DNA of 64,000 bases. Source: Theristus sp. LFF4_11. Its lineage: Eukaryota > Nematoda > Chromadorea > Monhysterida > Xyalidae. The stretch's first letter is position 1. Every line of letters starts with the position of its first letter. Below are positions 26,615-38,330 of this stretch, piece by piece. A model generated the notes under the pieces. It saw nothing but the letters and a program-made list of their open reading frames with translations, was not told the DNA's origin and made no database searches. The stretch is taken from NCBI GenBank assembly GCA_030248135.1, contig JASANC010001203.1, positions 38,137 to 102,136 on the forward strand, read 5' to 3'. A program made the translations under genes and the position numbers.

Positions 26615-29600
26615 ATGGGTGCCGAGCGGTACAAGATCGGGTGGTTCGATGCATTCCGCGCCAACGGGGCACCCACGTGGTATGGCGACAACAGGTGAAC
26701 GTCGTCGTGGTTGCAGTTTGGCTGTGATTGTTGCGCTCTCAGTCGGAGCGGGATTACGAAGTCGTTTTTGCCCCAGATTCAGTTGTTTGTTGCGATGATG
26801 CCTGCACCTCTTCCTGAAACCGGCTCTATTGAACGTTGACAATCTTTTACAGCTTGGTTAAATGTATCAGCACAAGCGTTCAGAAGACGTTGGATTTGAA
26901 AAAAATTGATAATCACTCTTTCACGTCATAAAAAGTGAATGAATGGAGAGCATTGTTTGCAGAACGCCGGTTGTCACGGACACGACGACGCTGGGCATTG
27001 TCTTGGTGTTCTCAGTGTTTCTGCTTGCCTTCCTCATCATTCTGCCGGGCATCAGGCGTGAAGTGAGTCATTTGATTTGAGCTTGTAAAATAGCTGGGAC
27101 AGTTTAAAAAAATCGATAATCAGGTTTGACTGATTCCTTCATTGCATTTTCTGCGAATAAGCTTTTACACAAGTTTTTACTCAAGTGGTTCAAGATGTGC
27201 ACATTACTGATGAGGCCACCCCTCTTCTGCATATGATGTTGGTCAGGACGAAATGCAGAGAACTTGGTTGATTTGTTAAATTGAGTATTTTTGTGCAGAT
27301 GGTCGTTTCGGCAACGCAGTTTTTTTATTGACCACCCATGCCGAGTCTTTGATTTTTTTTCATCTCGCGCCTTTGTTGGAAGCAAAAACTGTATCGTGTT
27401 TTTTTTTTGAAAATGGTGAAAATTGATTGATTGAGCATCGTTTTGATGTCTTTTGCTAATTTAGGTAATCATCACCAGTGCAGTTGTGTGCAAAAAGCGT
27501 CAGCAACCGAAATAACATGGCAATAATAATAATAAAACGCCTTTTGCACGATTATTTTTTATTCATCATATTATTTGGTGTTAATCTTTGTTTGCGAGTT
27601 TTTGTGCATGCCAACAACAGAAGTTACTGATTCTCATTTTTAAAAATGACGAACGACCATTCATGTGCTGTGCTGGTTGGTTTTTCCATGTTCATTTTGG
27701 TTGTGGCAAATGGTTGCATTCCTTGAGGTGTGCCTGTTCAGGTGGTTTGTTCACTGACACACTGGTGATAATGAGTTGGGTAATTGTTGCGCGGGTAATG
27801 TCGCGCAAAATTTTTTCAAAGTTTTTCATTTGTTTAAGTCAACAACACTGAAAAGCTGCGATGGTATTGGCGATCGTGCAATTTTACTTTTCCACATCCA
27901 ACCCTCTGTCTCTGGTTGACATTCGTTTCTAATAGGGTCAAACTAAATTGCAATGTTAAAAGCAGCAACGATCGTCGCCAACCAATCTTGAAAACCACAA
28001 AAAACGAAAAAAATGCAGTGAAAAGTGACGCAATTTCTCGTTCCTAACACTTTTGTTTCTTGGAAATTTATAAAAAGACAAAAGAAAACTAAATGCAGTG
28101 CATAATGTCAGGGAACTGGGGTTATTTGACAACTTCACTGGTGTGTTTTTGTGTTGGTTGGTCAATTTCCGTCCGCATGTATTGTAATCGCAATTAATTC
28201 TGCGGTGACGGAATAACCGGAAAAGTAACGGTTGTTGTTGATAATCAATGGATGTTGTGGATGGTGTCATTGTGTACGGACAACAAACGAAAGTGAAATG
28301 TGCTGCAAATGAACGGTGTTCTTCTCCCATCACACGTGGCACACAGCTGTGTGTTGATTTCTTAATAATGCTGCTGTGAGTAAATCATGAATTCTTGGTT
28401 GTTTGTTCACCATGATAAGAAATTCCACATGTGACACAATCAGTTGAGTGCGTTCACGTCAATTACTGGAGTTAAACCGGTGATGCGGAGCCACAAATTA
28501 AAAAAAAACTGTTTTTTTTGCAGCGCTGGTCGAGCCTGATCTCAGTGGTGATCACATTAACGATCGGCGCAGTGCTGCTCGTCACCATCCATCACCCCGG
28601 CTGGCACGTTGGCGACGTCAAGATCTTCGCGCCGTATCGTGCGTTCACGACGCACAAATTGGATGCGTTCCTGGGTGTCCGTGTCGGCCTCAGACACGTC
28701 AACATCACGCTCAGGAGTCAGTGGCTTTATTCAACTTCAGACTTATTTTTATCAGTTTAAGTCACTGCTGATTCGAGTTTCTTTGAAGTGCTGTTAAGGA
28801 TGGTAGTTTGTGAAAGCGCCAAACGAATTTTATTTCTTGTAGTAACATTTTGGAAAGAGAGGTAGGCAATGGGTATCATCTGTAATAGAAATTTTGATGC
28901 ATGGAACGGAATTCGTACGGAACACGTCTTTGGCTTTTCAAACAATAATCCCACGCCAAACGCGTTTGCAAAATGTAGCAACATGGAAATTGTGAAAATC
29001 AGTGAAACACTGATTGAACGCGTGACTGATTGCGCAGGTAGCGATGTGAGGCATTCCGACCACAATTTACATCTCGACTACAACGAGCGGTTTCATTTGA
29101 ACGCAGGTTCGTCTTTCCATCCAATAATGTTAAAATGTTATAATGCTTCTTAAAAGTCTCGTCTTTCCGTTCAGCTTCCGTCAAAATCTGAAAATTTACT
29201 TTCAGTACGTTCAATGGAACTAGAACTGGTAAACGGGTTGCACAAGGGCCTACCGTATCCGGTGCTTAGTGTCATCGAGTACATGTCGGTCGACCGTGCC
29301 GGCTTCATTTGGGGCCGTCAGTACAGGCTTGCCGGCTACTACACCTATATTCTTTTATGGTTCGTTTCAACTTCACTGAGATTTTTTCGTCAAAACCCGC
29401 AGTATCCCCGTGCGACGGTGTGGGGGGGGGCGTGGTCGCCAAGGCCTAGAACATTTCTAATCAGCGCTGCATGGCGGTAAACGCACCACGTTCCGAATTT
29501 CTGATTCCACTCACCATACGGGTATGATCGGCATAAAACTTTGGCGGTTCATACAATACAGCAGCAAAACGCCAGTGACAGTGTCCCAACGGCATGTTCT

Positions 29601-30618
29601 GTCCATCGTGTGCAGGCTGTGCGTGGCTCTTTGGTTCATGCAAGCGCTCGTGCTGTGCTTCGTGCCGGCGTACTTCTCGCGCGCGCTGCTGATCGTCGGC
29701 GTCAGCATGTGGCTGACGAACGCCGTCTATGTGCTCTGCTGTCCGCGCCAGATGAAGATTCGCTTTCCCGACATCGGCACCACCATGCCGATTCTCGATT
29801 TCCGTCTCGGCTGGTGCTTCTGGGCGATCGTGTGCACTGGTTGGTGGCTGCGCGCATGGTTGGCTTTTTATTGTGTGAGAACACATTCCTGAGTAATTCG
29901 GGTTTGATGCCGCTGTGGTCAATTTCGCACATTGTTGATCTGTTTCGGTTTGGTTAGATTTTCCTATTTTGTGCTCATGTTGCTTTGAGCAATTCGTAGT
30001 ATACCACCAGATCCGGTCCATTATGCATACATGTTGTTCTGTTTTGATTACACTTTTCGTGTTTTCATGTTCATCTTTGCCATTTTGGTTGAGCAGTTCA
30101 TGTCATCAGACTGCCATTCGTTCACATCCATTTCAATCGCGCCAGGCACGGTGTGCATCGTGGTCGGCGCCGTGATCCGGGTGCTCGAGCTGAAGACGCT
30201 CTACCGATTCACGACGTTCCTCGAGCCGGACTTTGAGTGCGGCCACCGTAGCAGCGGCTGCAAAACGCCCGCCGGCACCGCCACCGACGAGTGCACCCAA
30301 CAACATCAACAGCTCCATGCAGCTCACCATCACCATCAACCACCATCGTCCATCCGTTCAGTGTCCCGCCACGAACAGCATCAGCACTACGCGGCGTCGT
30401 GTTCGTCCGGCGGCAGCAGTGTGCGCACGCGACACTCGCAGCACTCCACCAAACGATCCGCACAGTCGTACAAACAGACGGTGCCGCCGATTGTGTTGCC
30501 GCCGACCATGCACGTTGATCCGTACGTCGACAACAGCGACGTTCAACACACGAACAGCGGCAACGCGCCGATGCCGTGCCTCGTCGTCACGGAGCCCGTC
30601 ATGAAACAGTACTCGTGA
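26615..30618 (+). CDS. DUOXA: Dual oxidase maturation factor
   Basis: Exons 26615-26694, 26963-27062, 28524-28716, 29038-29106, 29206-29359, 29616-29839 and 30110-30618 give 442 aa. DUOXA is a five-helix membrane protein that pairs with DUOX, takes it out of the endoplasmic reticulum and stays with it at the surface. The N-terminus IGWFDAFRANGAPTWYGDNR matches the invertebrate family. Then come helix 1 with the family signature FLIILPGIRRE, helix 2, an extracellular loop with the conserved glycosylation site VNITL, DYNERF, the block GLPYPVLSVIEYM and QYRLAGYYT, and two or three more helices. The tail from about residue 325 is long and rich in His, Gln and Ser and unlike other members. The frame is open upstream to 26498, but the ATG at 26615 is the first in-frame Met. 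The acceptor of the last exon (catcag at 30104-30109) was chosen by phase and is the least sure junction. It lies downstream of DUOX on the same strand. Confidence 0.9.
29464..29496. repeat. Dispersed GCATGGCGGTAAACGCACC repeat, in a DUOXA intron
   Basis: Second copy of the block seen at 16804 and 60453. A G-rich partial inverted partner lies just upstream near 29417-29445. Confidence 0.45.
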
Positions 30619-30645
30619 TTGCATTTGGCGTTGCATTATAATAAA

Positions 30646-30849
30646 GGCCCGTTCATATTGACGTATGCGTATACGGCACGGCACGTCACGTCACTTTAGG
30701 TCCCGTGTTATAGCATACTGCCGTTCATACAGACGTATGCATGTACGGCACGGCACGTTACCTCTTGTGTTATTGCATATAACCGTTCATGGAGACGTGC
30801 CTTTGACGTACGTTGACATACGTCAGCATACATCAGTATGAACGGGCCT
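30646..30849. mobile_element. Small MITE with TAA target duplication in the DUOXA 3' region
   Basis: About 204 bases with inverted ends AGGCCCGTTCATA and TATGAACGGGCCT, flanked by TAA on both sides. The interior repeats units like GTTCATACAGACGTATGC and GGCACGGCACGT. A three-base TAA/TTA duplication suggests the PIF/Harbinger group; that assignment is inference. It starts 28 bases after the DUOXA stop and would be transcribed as 3' UTR. Confidence 0.65.
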
Positions 30850-30859
30850 TAATACAAAA

Positions 30860-30865
30860 AATAAA
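30860..30865 (+). promoter_or_regulatory. Polyadenylation signal AATAAA, DUOXA
   Basis: AATAAA just beyond the right end of the MITE. Another AATAAA sits at 30640-30645, across the left edge of the MITE. Confidence 0.4.
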
Positions 30866-31963
30866 GCTGCATCATCGTCGTGGCGTTGCATTCATGCTTT
30901 CTCTGTGAACGTCTTTCAGTTTTTACTCGGTCTCTCTTGTCCCCGCGCTGTTTTGTGTTGTTTTGAGCACAAAACCAATGATGTGCGCGTCGACTGGTAA
31001 TCTGGCAGCATAACTTGTGGTAGTTCCATCATGAACACTGAGAAAACGGTGTGATGTGAGATTTGATTTGTTGTTCCAGCAATCTGGTTTCGTTTTTGAA
31101 GTGACGTTTTTTTATTCATCGCCATTTTCGGGTCATTTGGCGTGTTTTTTTTATGTCCCACAATCAGTTTGTGTTATTATTGCAGTTGGTCAAAGTTTCT
31201 TCACTGCGTCTACAATGTTTTTCAGTACACATAGTCTGAACCGCTGAACTTGATTCGTTTGTACAGACAGATTGAGCCGAGAATTTTTTTGGAGGATTTT
31301 GTTGTTTGAATTCGCCTGCTGATGAAATCTGGTCATTTGTGTGCTTTTGAAGTTCGTTTTGTTCACAAAGGTGATCTGACATCATGTGTACCCTGTTATT
31401 CAGTTTTTTTTACATTTGATTTCTGACCGCTAGTTGTGCACACAAGCACATTTTGTAGATTTTCATCTTTACACTTTATTTAACTGCCAGTTTTCATTTG
31501 TTATTTTTGTGGTAATTTTGTATTCAAGTTTTTTAGACATAAAAACTTGATTGGAATACTTGAAGATGGAATCGGAATGTTGTTGAATCAAAAATTGTTT
31601 TATTGTTTCTCACAGGGTTCAAGGAACAGTGAGAAAATTACTTTGTCACCATAAAAACGTCAACCAAATAAAGCGCGCTCCGGTGTTTGAATTTGGAATA
31701 CTGACTGACTGACGCTTGTTTGTGCGTGAATTGTGTATGTGTTGTGTAGGGTTTGGAAAAAAATCTAGATTTTTCATCAACCAATATTTTGCAAGATTTG
31801 TTCGGACCGTGACCGTCTCGTCGAGCCGAGTTTAGAGTAGACCATTTTCAGAACGATCCGGCGAACCACAAGAGAAAAACTAAGTTCCACCTCACCATGT
31901 TTTTAATACTTTTCCGTCTGGAATTGGTCTGTAATGGTCAAATTAGCGTAGTGGGTGGTTTCT
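30866..31963. other. Intergenic, no gene seen
   Basis: AT-rich spacer between DUOXA and the duplicated kinase 5' end. Open frames are short and T-rich, with no splice partners. Confidence 0.5.
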
Positions 31964-32185
31964 GATCAAACGTTCAAAAGCTTTTCTAGTGCGTTGCTCT
32001 CTTTTGCACTGCTTTCATTTTTACATTTCATATCGGTGGTTTTCATCCGTCATTCATTTTTTTCATTTTTTTTTCAAAACATTCGTTTCCAAAACAACAT
32101 GTTGTGTTTTACGAGTCGGCCGCTTGCCGTCATGTCGTCATAGGCAGACACTGCTGCTGCTGCTGGTCACAAGAAGTCGCACCGC
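31964..32185 (+). pseudogene. Broken duplicate of the kinase-kelch gene 5' end
   Basis: This stretch parallels 38211-38395, the upstream region and first exon of the kinase gene. Both have ATCAAACGTTCAAAAGCTTTT, then ATATCGGTG and CCGTCATTC, then an ATG read as ATG TCG TCA followed by a GCT repeat. In this copy the fourth codon is TAG (32141-32143) and about 25 bases of exon 1 are missing before the GCT run, so it cannot encode the same N-terminus. It lies 370 bases upstream of shugoshin and may now serve as part of that gene's promoter region. Confidence 0.6.
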
Positions 32186-32551
32186 ACTTGTAAAAAGGCT
32201 TGGCTTAGGTTGTTTGGTTAATTATTTGTCCTGTTAAGCACGCGATTTATTCCATGTTAGCCAATCAGATTGACTCCTGATCCTTTTGACATTGATTTTT
32301 GACATTAGTCCTTTCCCGTTTTCTAATAAGGACAACCACATCCAGCTGTTGCATGGTGGTTCTCTTTCATCTGAGGGGATCCTGTGTACATTTCAACCCC
32401 CCCCCTCCCTACCGTCCCCAACCCCTCAAAAACAAACTTTCAACTTTTTTCAACTTCAATTCAATCTCTTCAATTTGTGCGAATTTTTCAACAAAACACC
32501 CTGGTTGCACTTATTCTGTTGGTTGATAATGCAAACTGTTTTCTTAGAAGC

Positions 32552-35500
32552 ATGGTACGAGAATTAGCGCAACGAAGGAACGAGAAAGCACGGCAGCACG
32601 CGGCGGCATCGGCGTCAGTCAACAGGAGCAACCAGTCAGCAATATTGAAACACAACGCTCAATCATCCACCAGCAATGCTACCGCGAAAACAAAAGCAAA
32701 CCTTCGGCGACAAGCAACCCAGCTCGCCAACAAGGCCAGAACAAACAGTATGTTCCCCTTGGTTTCAGCAGTCACTGTTTGTCGTTTGTTTTGTGCTTGA
32801 ATCTGCTTGTTTTGTCAATAAAAGAAGTTTCGCTGCATTGATGAATGTTATCTCCGCATGCTGTCAGTTTCCAGTGGTGTCCCTTCTCATTTGCTTTGTC
32901 CTTGTCACAGGCCTCGTGCGAATGCAAGCGCACGCGGCACAGCAGACGCTACGAGCGAACAACAAAGCGCTCGCGCGCACACTCGCAAAGACTCGCTGCG
33001 ATAACGCACGACTGCACGAGGCGTTGCTGAGCGCACAGGCGGAGGTGCAACGGTTGAGCCAAGTGCTCGCTCAGTGGAGACACCAACAACAACAGACACT
33101 GAACGAGAAACTCAACGTGAGCAATTGTGTTTGCGATTGTGTTCATTGTTGCCACTGGAGACTTGAGCTGTGTGCTCATCATGGATATTGATTTTCTGGT
33201 TTATCTTTATAGTTCTGCGACTGGATGCCTGACCCGAGTCCCTGAAATACGACAGAATCACTTCTGAATGTGAATTTCAGCAAAAGCGTGAAACTGATTT
33301 TCTTTCCACGTCTACAAACGCACTGAGTCGCAAAGCCAAGAGAAAAACTGAAACTCAGGCTTTCTTGAATCGCAGGCTGCGCTGCGCAAAGAGATGGCGA
33401 CCATGGACACGATGGTGACGGATTTGACGAACAAACTGATGTGCAGCGCTGACTCGTTGGTGGCAATGAAGGCGCTCACATCGAAATACGTCGGTGCTGC
33501 CGCGGAGCAGTCGACGACGCTGGGGCACGATGCAAACGCCACGTGGCACGACTGCGAGATGGCGACGCCGGATGCAGCACGTGTGGCATCGGCTGACAGT
33601 CAAACGGGCACCTGCACAAGGCAAACAACCAACACGCAGTGAGGGACACCGCTCAGTTTCTCGAGAAAATGTGGTTGTTGTGGTTGTCGTTGTTGTTCAT
33701 TACCTCCACCACAAACGTGTTGCATTGCGTTACATGGCGTTGAAAGGGGAAACGCGGAAGTTGCTGTCCACATGTGCGCTGCTTTTCCGACATCTACAGA
33801 ATGCAAAGAGGTCGTTTACTGATTTATGCATGTCGCCTTCGACCCCTTTTTGTCACACAAAATGGTGATGGTGCAGCTGTGCAGCAGTGACAGACAAAAC
33901 ACGAAATTCATTTTTATTTGTTTCAGAAACGTGCTTTTTATGGATGTTTGCAGGAATGCTAACGACCAAAGCCGCAGCAGCACCAAGCGTCTTCAGCAGC
34001 CGGTGCTCTCCCCGATGGGCGATCTGAGCATCGTGTTCGAGCAGTCCACGAGTTTCATTGCTGGCGCGAGTCCCTCTGCAGCAGCGCAGTCGCCCGCTGC
34101 GCCCGGCTGCTCGAATGAAATCAGATTCGCTGTCAGCAACGAACCGCTCGATGATGGTTCGTCTTGGCATGTGTCTGTTGATATTGGTTATTCGTTAGCA
34201 GTGTCATTGTTTGCTCGTTTACCATTCGCGGATTCATCCGCCACTAATCGAGTTTTTAGTGGATCTAACGATTGATTTGGTTGACTAGCCCATTGATTGG
34301 TCGATGTCGTGGTTGCTGTTCAATGTTCATTGCCGATACTGCGGAAAGGCACCACAGGCAGTGCAGCGTTAGCTAGACTGCACCTGAGCGTCCAGCACTG
34401 GTCTTGTTCAGCCAACATTTTGTGTCAGTCAGTCAGTCAGTTTTATTCTGCAGTGCACGGCATAATACCAGAGAAGTGTAAGACACCATGAGTAGGCAAG
34501 CCAAAATTGTGATGAACATTGACAAATTGCTGTTTGTGCAGTGCCTGAAGAGACGGCTGAAGCCCTGCGACGGCGCAGCACCGCAGTTGGCCTCCCATCC
34601 GGCCAGTCCAGTTCCAACGTTCGTGCGAACCCCCCAAACGCAGTGCTGCCAGCTCGCTCACGGCCTCGGCGACGTGAGTCGTCCTTGTTGGAGGGGGTGC
34701 CGTTGGCTGCTGCGGAGGCCACTGCAAGCCCACGGTTGCACGACGAAGCTGAAGGGACACGGTCGTGTGGAAATGTCGGTTGTTCACTGTGCCTTGCATT
34801 TTGGTGGAATGTGTCAAGACAATCTGTCGTTTTATTGTGATTTTGTTTATTTTAGATGTCCAAAGATTCTGCGCCGGTCAGCGACAAAACTGAAGAATCA
34901 AAGAACGGAAGCAAGCCGTGTAATCAGGACGCTGCTTCTGAAGACCAGCCTGAAATTGAAATGAGTCGCAAAAGCGACTCTTCTGCTTTTCCTTATGCAG
35001 AAGTCCAGCAACAGCAAGACTGCATTATTCCGTAAGTTTTGTTCTTCCATTTTCTATGTTTCCCCCATTCCCGCATGTCCACTCCAGTCAGTCACTTTTT
35101 TCAGCCAAATTCAACTGCCATGCAGCTCCTCCGAAGACGCCACGATCGTGGCACAGTCGACCAACCGGATCCGCCCGATGTCGCACGCAGGCATCGAATT
35201 GGCCTATCGCGATCAGCGGGTTCACAAGGAACTGCTCGAGCAAGTCGTCGACAGTCGCGGCAGGGTCAGCGGATGTTCTTTTCGCAATTTTTAACATTCC
35301 ATTTTTGTCTTGACCTTGAGCACAACAAGTGTTTTTGAACCTTCACGTAGTTTGTCAGTACCTGCTGTGATTTGGCTGATGTGTTTTTACTATTCACAGG
35401 TGCGACAGAGCCTGATGGCTCAAGTGTTGTCAAAGGTGGACGCAACACCGCGCCCGGCAGTGTCACTCTCTGCTAGCAGCCACCTGGCAGTCAAGGAGGA

Positions 35501-37745
35501 TGACACCAAAACTGAGCATGTGCACGAAGGAGATGGCGAAGATGACGATGACGTTGGTGTCTCGTGTGTCTCAATCTTTGCGAACTTTCTGCAATTGCCC
35601 CAGTCATGAGCACTGTTTCCTTCACAGGTGTGCGTCGTCCTTTCCGTCGCGCCTCAATCGTCCGCTGCTGGCCCGCCTGTGGATCGTCGTCTGACGTTTG
35701 TCGTCAATCAACCGCCCACGATCGAAACACAGACGCACTGCGCAAAGTCTGACTCGGTGTGTAAATCGGTTTGCAGTCCACTGACAGTCTTTTTTTATTA
35801 TTTTCTTGGTGTAGAAAAGCAATTCGAAAATTAGCCCGAAACTCTTGTTCCTTGCCCACTTGGTGACCAAACTTTTGTAGAGTCCACCAGATGCGTCACA
35901 CAGCGCAAGTGGCCCACAACGCCGATTGACGTATGCCGTCGTCAAGAAAATCGACAGAAACAATGTCCTGCAAGAGGAAGAGTCTCACGGGGACAGGGAC
36001 AGTCCGCGAACGATGCCAGCAACACCAAACCCATGCCCCTCAGCAGCCATCAGCCACACACACAAAGTGCAAGAGAGCGTTCAAGAAACGCAGGTCGCTG
36101 AGGAACGGAAACCGAACGAAAACTCACCGTCAGAGCAGCAGGCAGAAACGACGACGGTGGCTGATGGCAGCGCACGGATGGAAATGGACGAGGCCTCGGA
36201 GGAGACGTTGGTGCTGCCGGGGACGCCAACGACAGCCAGTGCACCGTCACCAGTGACGCCACCGCCCAGACCGGACGTCACGGCGAGCAAGGAGCACCGG
36301 CTGGCCAGGGCTGCTGCCGCACACACGACGGCCCCGTCTGGCCCTGCCTCGTCTGCTGCATCCGCTCAGAGTCCACCGAAGAAGCCGCGTTTCTCGGATC
36401 TTTACTCCTGCGGCAGCTCAGACTCGGACGACTCGACACTGGTGATCCCACGGCGTTGCCACAAAGCACCGCCACCGGCAGCAACCGTGCCTGTCCTGCT
36501 CGCCAGACACTCGCCGCTGGCTGCTGAAGTTGATGACGCTCGCGCTGCAGGCTGCTCAACAAACGTATGGTGGTTTCTCAGTTACCGTTTCTTTTTCATT
36601 ATCGCCTGAGATTTGAGATGAAAACAAATGAGAGCTGTTGTCTCATTTGTCAAAGCTTTTCCGGGCTTTTTGCATTCGCAGATTTTGCCTGTTTTCAGAC
36701 AGCTTCCACATCACGGCGGACGGATACGAGCAAGCCTCATGGGAATGATGAGAACGCAGCGCCGACTGAGGCGAACAAAGAAACAACCGGCATTGAAACA
36801 AACGACGCGCGGGCGGATTTGCCAGACCGGCCGTCGAGTCGCACAAGGAGTCGCACGAAAAAGCCAGCTGCTGCCACTGCCGCCCCCGCAGATGCAAAGC
36901 CAGCTGCTGCTACTGCTAAACGCACAAAATATGTCAACCAGGTTGTCAAAAATATATTCAAATGTGATGTGATTACCAGTCGAATGCAGCACCTTTTATT
37001 TTATGGTTTGTGATGTTTGCCAGGTGATCGTTGAACTGCAATCGGGCTCGTCGGCTATTTCTTTGACCGATGCGTTCAATGTTGGCCCGCTGTCTTCGGC
37101 GAACGAGCAGTCGGTGGACAGACCTTTGAAAAAGACAGCCGTGGGCAAAGCGAATGCTGCAGCGCCAAGGGTTGCGTCAGCATTTGCGGTTCGCAGCGAA
37201 TCAACATCGCAGCACGCCTCATGCGCACCGTCTGTTAGACACGCAGAACAGCAGCAGCCGACGGAGCCACCGAAGCAGCAGGAGTTCAATGATGAGCACG
37301 AGCTGAGTGGCAGCGTGTCGGTGTTGTCCGTGGCGGACAGCAGCACGGACACGGACGTGGTCAGGGACTCGCTGGCCACCAGCCACAGCTTCCTGGACAC
37401 AACCGAGGACACCACCGAAAACACGCGCACTGCCGGCGCAGCACGCTCCAGTAGACGACGCGCGCATGTGCTCTCGTACAAGGAGAAACCGTTGAACAGG
37501 TGAGACCGGGATGGTTGGGGACTGCAAAACGCTGCGAGCACGCACGGCACCGCGTTGCACCACACGCTCGTGTGGCAGACACATGGCAGCGCAGTTTACA
37601 GTCAATATTCTGGGCGGAACATTGACAACAATTGAAAACACTCATTTTTTGGAAAGAACCATTTTTTGCAGGTGTCCCTCTTATTGTCACTTCTCGTTGC
37701 AGAAAAATTCGACGTGGCGACAATCTTGGTTTCGAACGAGAATGA
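32552..37745 (+). CDS. SGO: Shugoshin (centromeric cohesin protector)
   Basis: Thirteen exons give 1048 aa: 32552-32747, 32911-33116, 33376-33620, 33954-34156, 34542-34774, 34856-35031, 35105-35264, 35400-35552, 35628-35756, 35881-36564, 36699-36941, 37024-37499, 37703-37745. Shugoshin recruits PP2A to centromeres and shields cohesin from separase in meiosis and mitosis. The N-terminus is basic. Residues about 66-190 form a coiled coil with the shugoshin-like NNKALARTLAKTRCDNARL, the expected homodimer and PP2A-binding region. A long, acidic and Ser/Thr/Pro-rich middle follows. The C-terminus, RRRAHVLSYKEKPLNRKIRRGD, is the diagnostic SGO box that binds phosphorylated histone H2A and is split by the last intron. 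The junction at 33620 uses a GC donor; without it translation would stop at 33642. ATG 32552 was chosen because it follows an upstream splice-like site and opens the frame. Confidence 0.85.
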
Positions 37746-38330
37746 ACTAATCGAGATACTTGGTTTTTAGTTATCAAGCAGTTTTATTTGTTGAAACATG
37801 CAATTCATAATCATGCCATGCCACCCGTTTCACAGCGTTCGGTGTCTTTTGTATTGTTGTTTATGCTTTTTTCGTTGTGTTTGCACCACTTTCGCCCAAA
37901 TGATAAGCGCCAAACATTGCGCGAAAATGACAGTCAACGATTGTTTAATTCTGGTTACTGATTTCTTGAGTGCTTGATCAACATTCGATTCAATTCGATC
38001 AATTTTCTCTTGTTTTTCGTTTCGTTTTGTCAGCTATTCATATCAATCACTAGTTCATACTTGACTTTAGCTGTCAAATAAATTGAATGATCTGCGCACC
38101 TTCTTGGTTTTAAAGGTTTCAGGTCTGGAATTTCGCACAGCTGTAAATGCTTCCAGTCAGCCATCCGAAGCAAAACAACTTTTCAAATGAAATTAAAATA
38201 TTAGGTTGCTATCAAACGTTCAAAAGCTTTTGCAGTGCTTTGCTCATTCATTTTTACGTTTGATATCGGTGATTTTCCTCCGTCATTCGCTTCCAATACG
38301 ACGTGTTGCATTGTGCGGTCTGCTGTCATC
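37746..38330. other. Intergenic: shugoshin 3' UTR and kinase 5' region
   Basis: No gene seen. AATAAA at 38077-38082 is the likely shugoshin polyadenylation signal. From 38211 the sequence is the parent of the duplicate at 31964-32185. Confidence 0.5.
38077..38082 (+). promoter_or_regulatory. Polyadenylation signal AATAAA, shugoshin
   Basis: AATAAA about 330 bases after the shugoshin stop and before the kinase gene's first exon. Confidence 0.4.
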
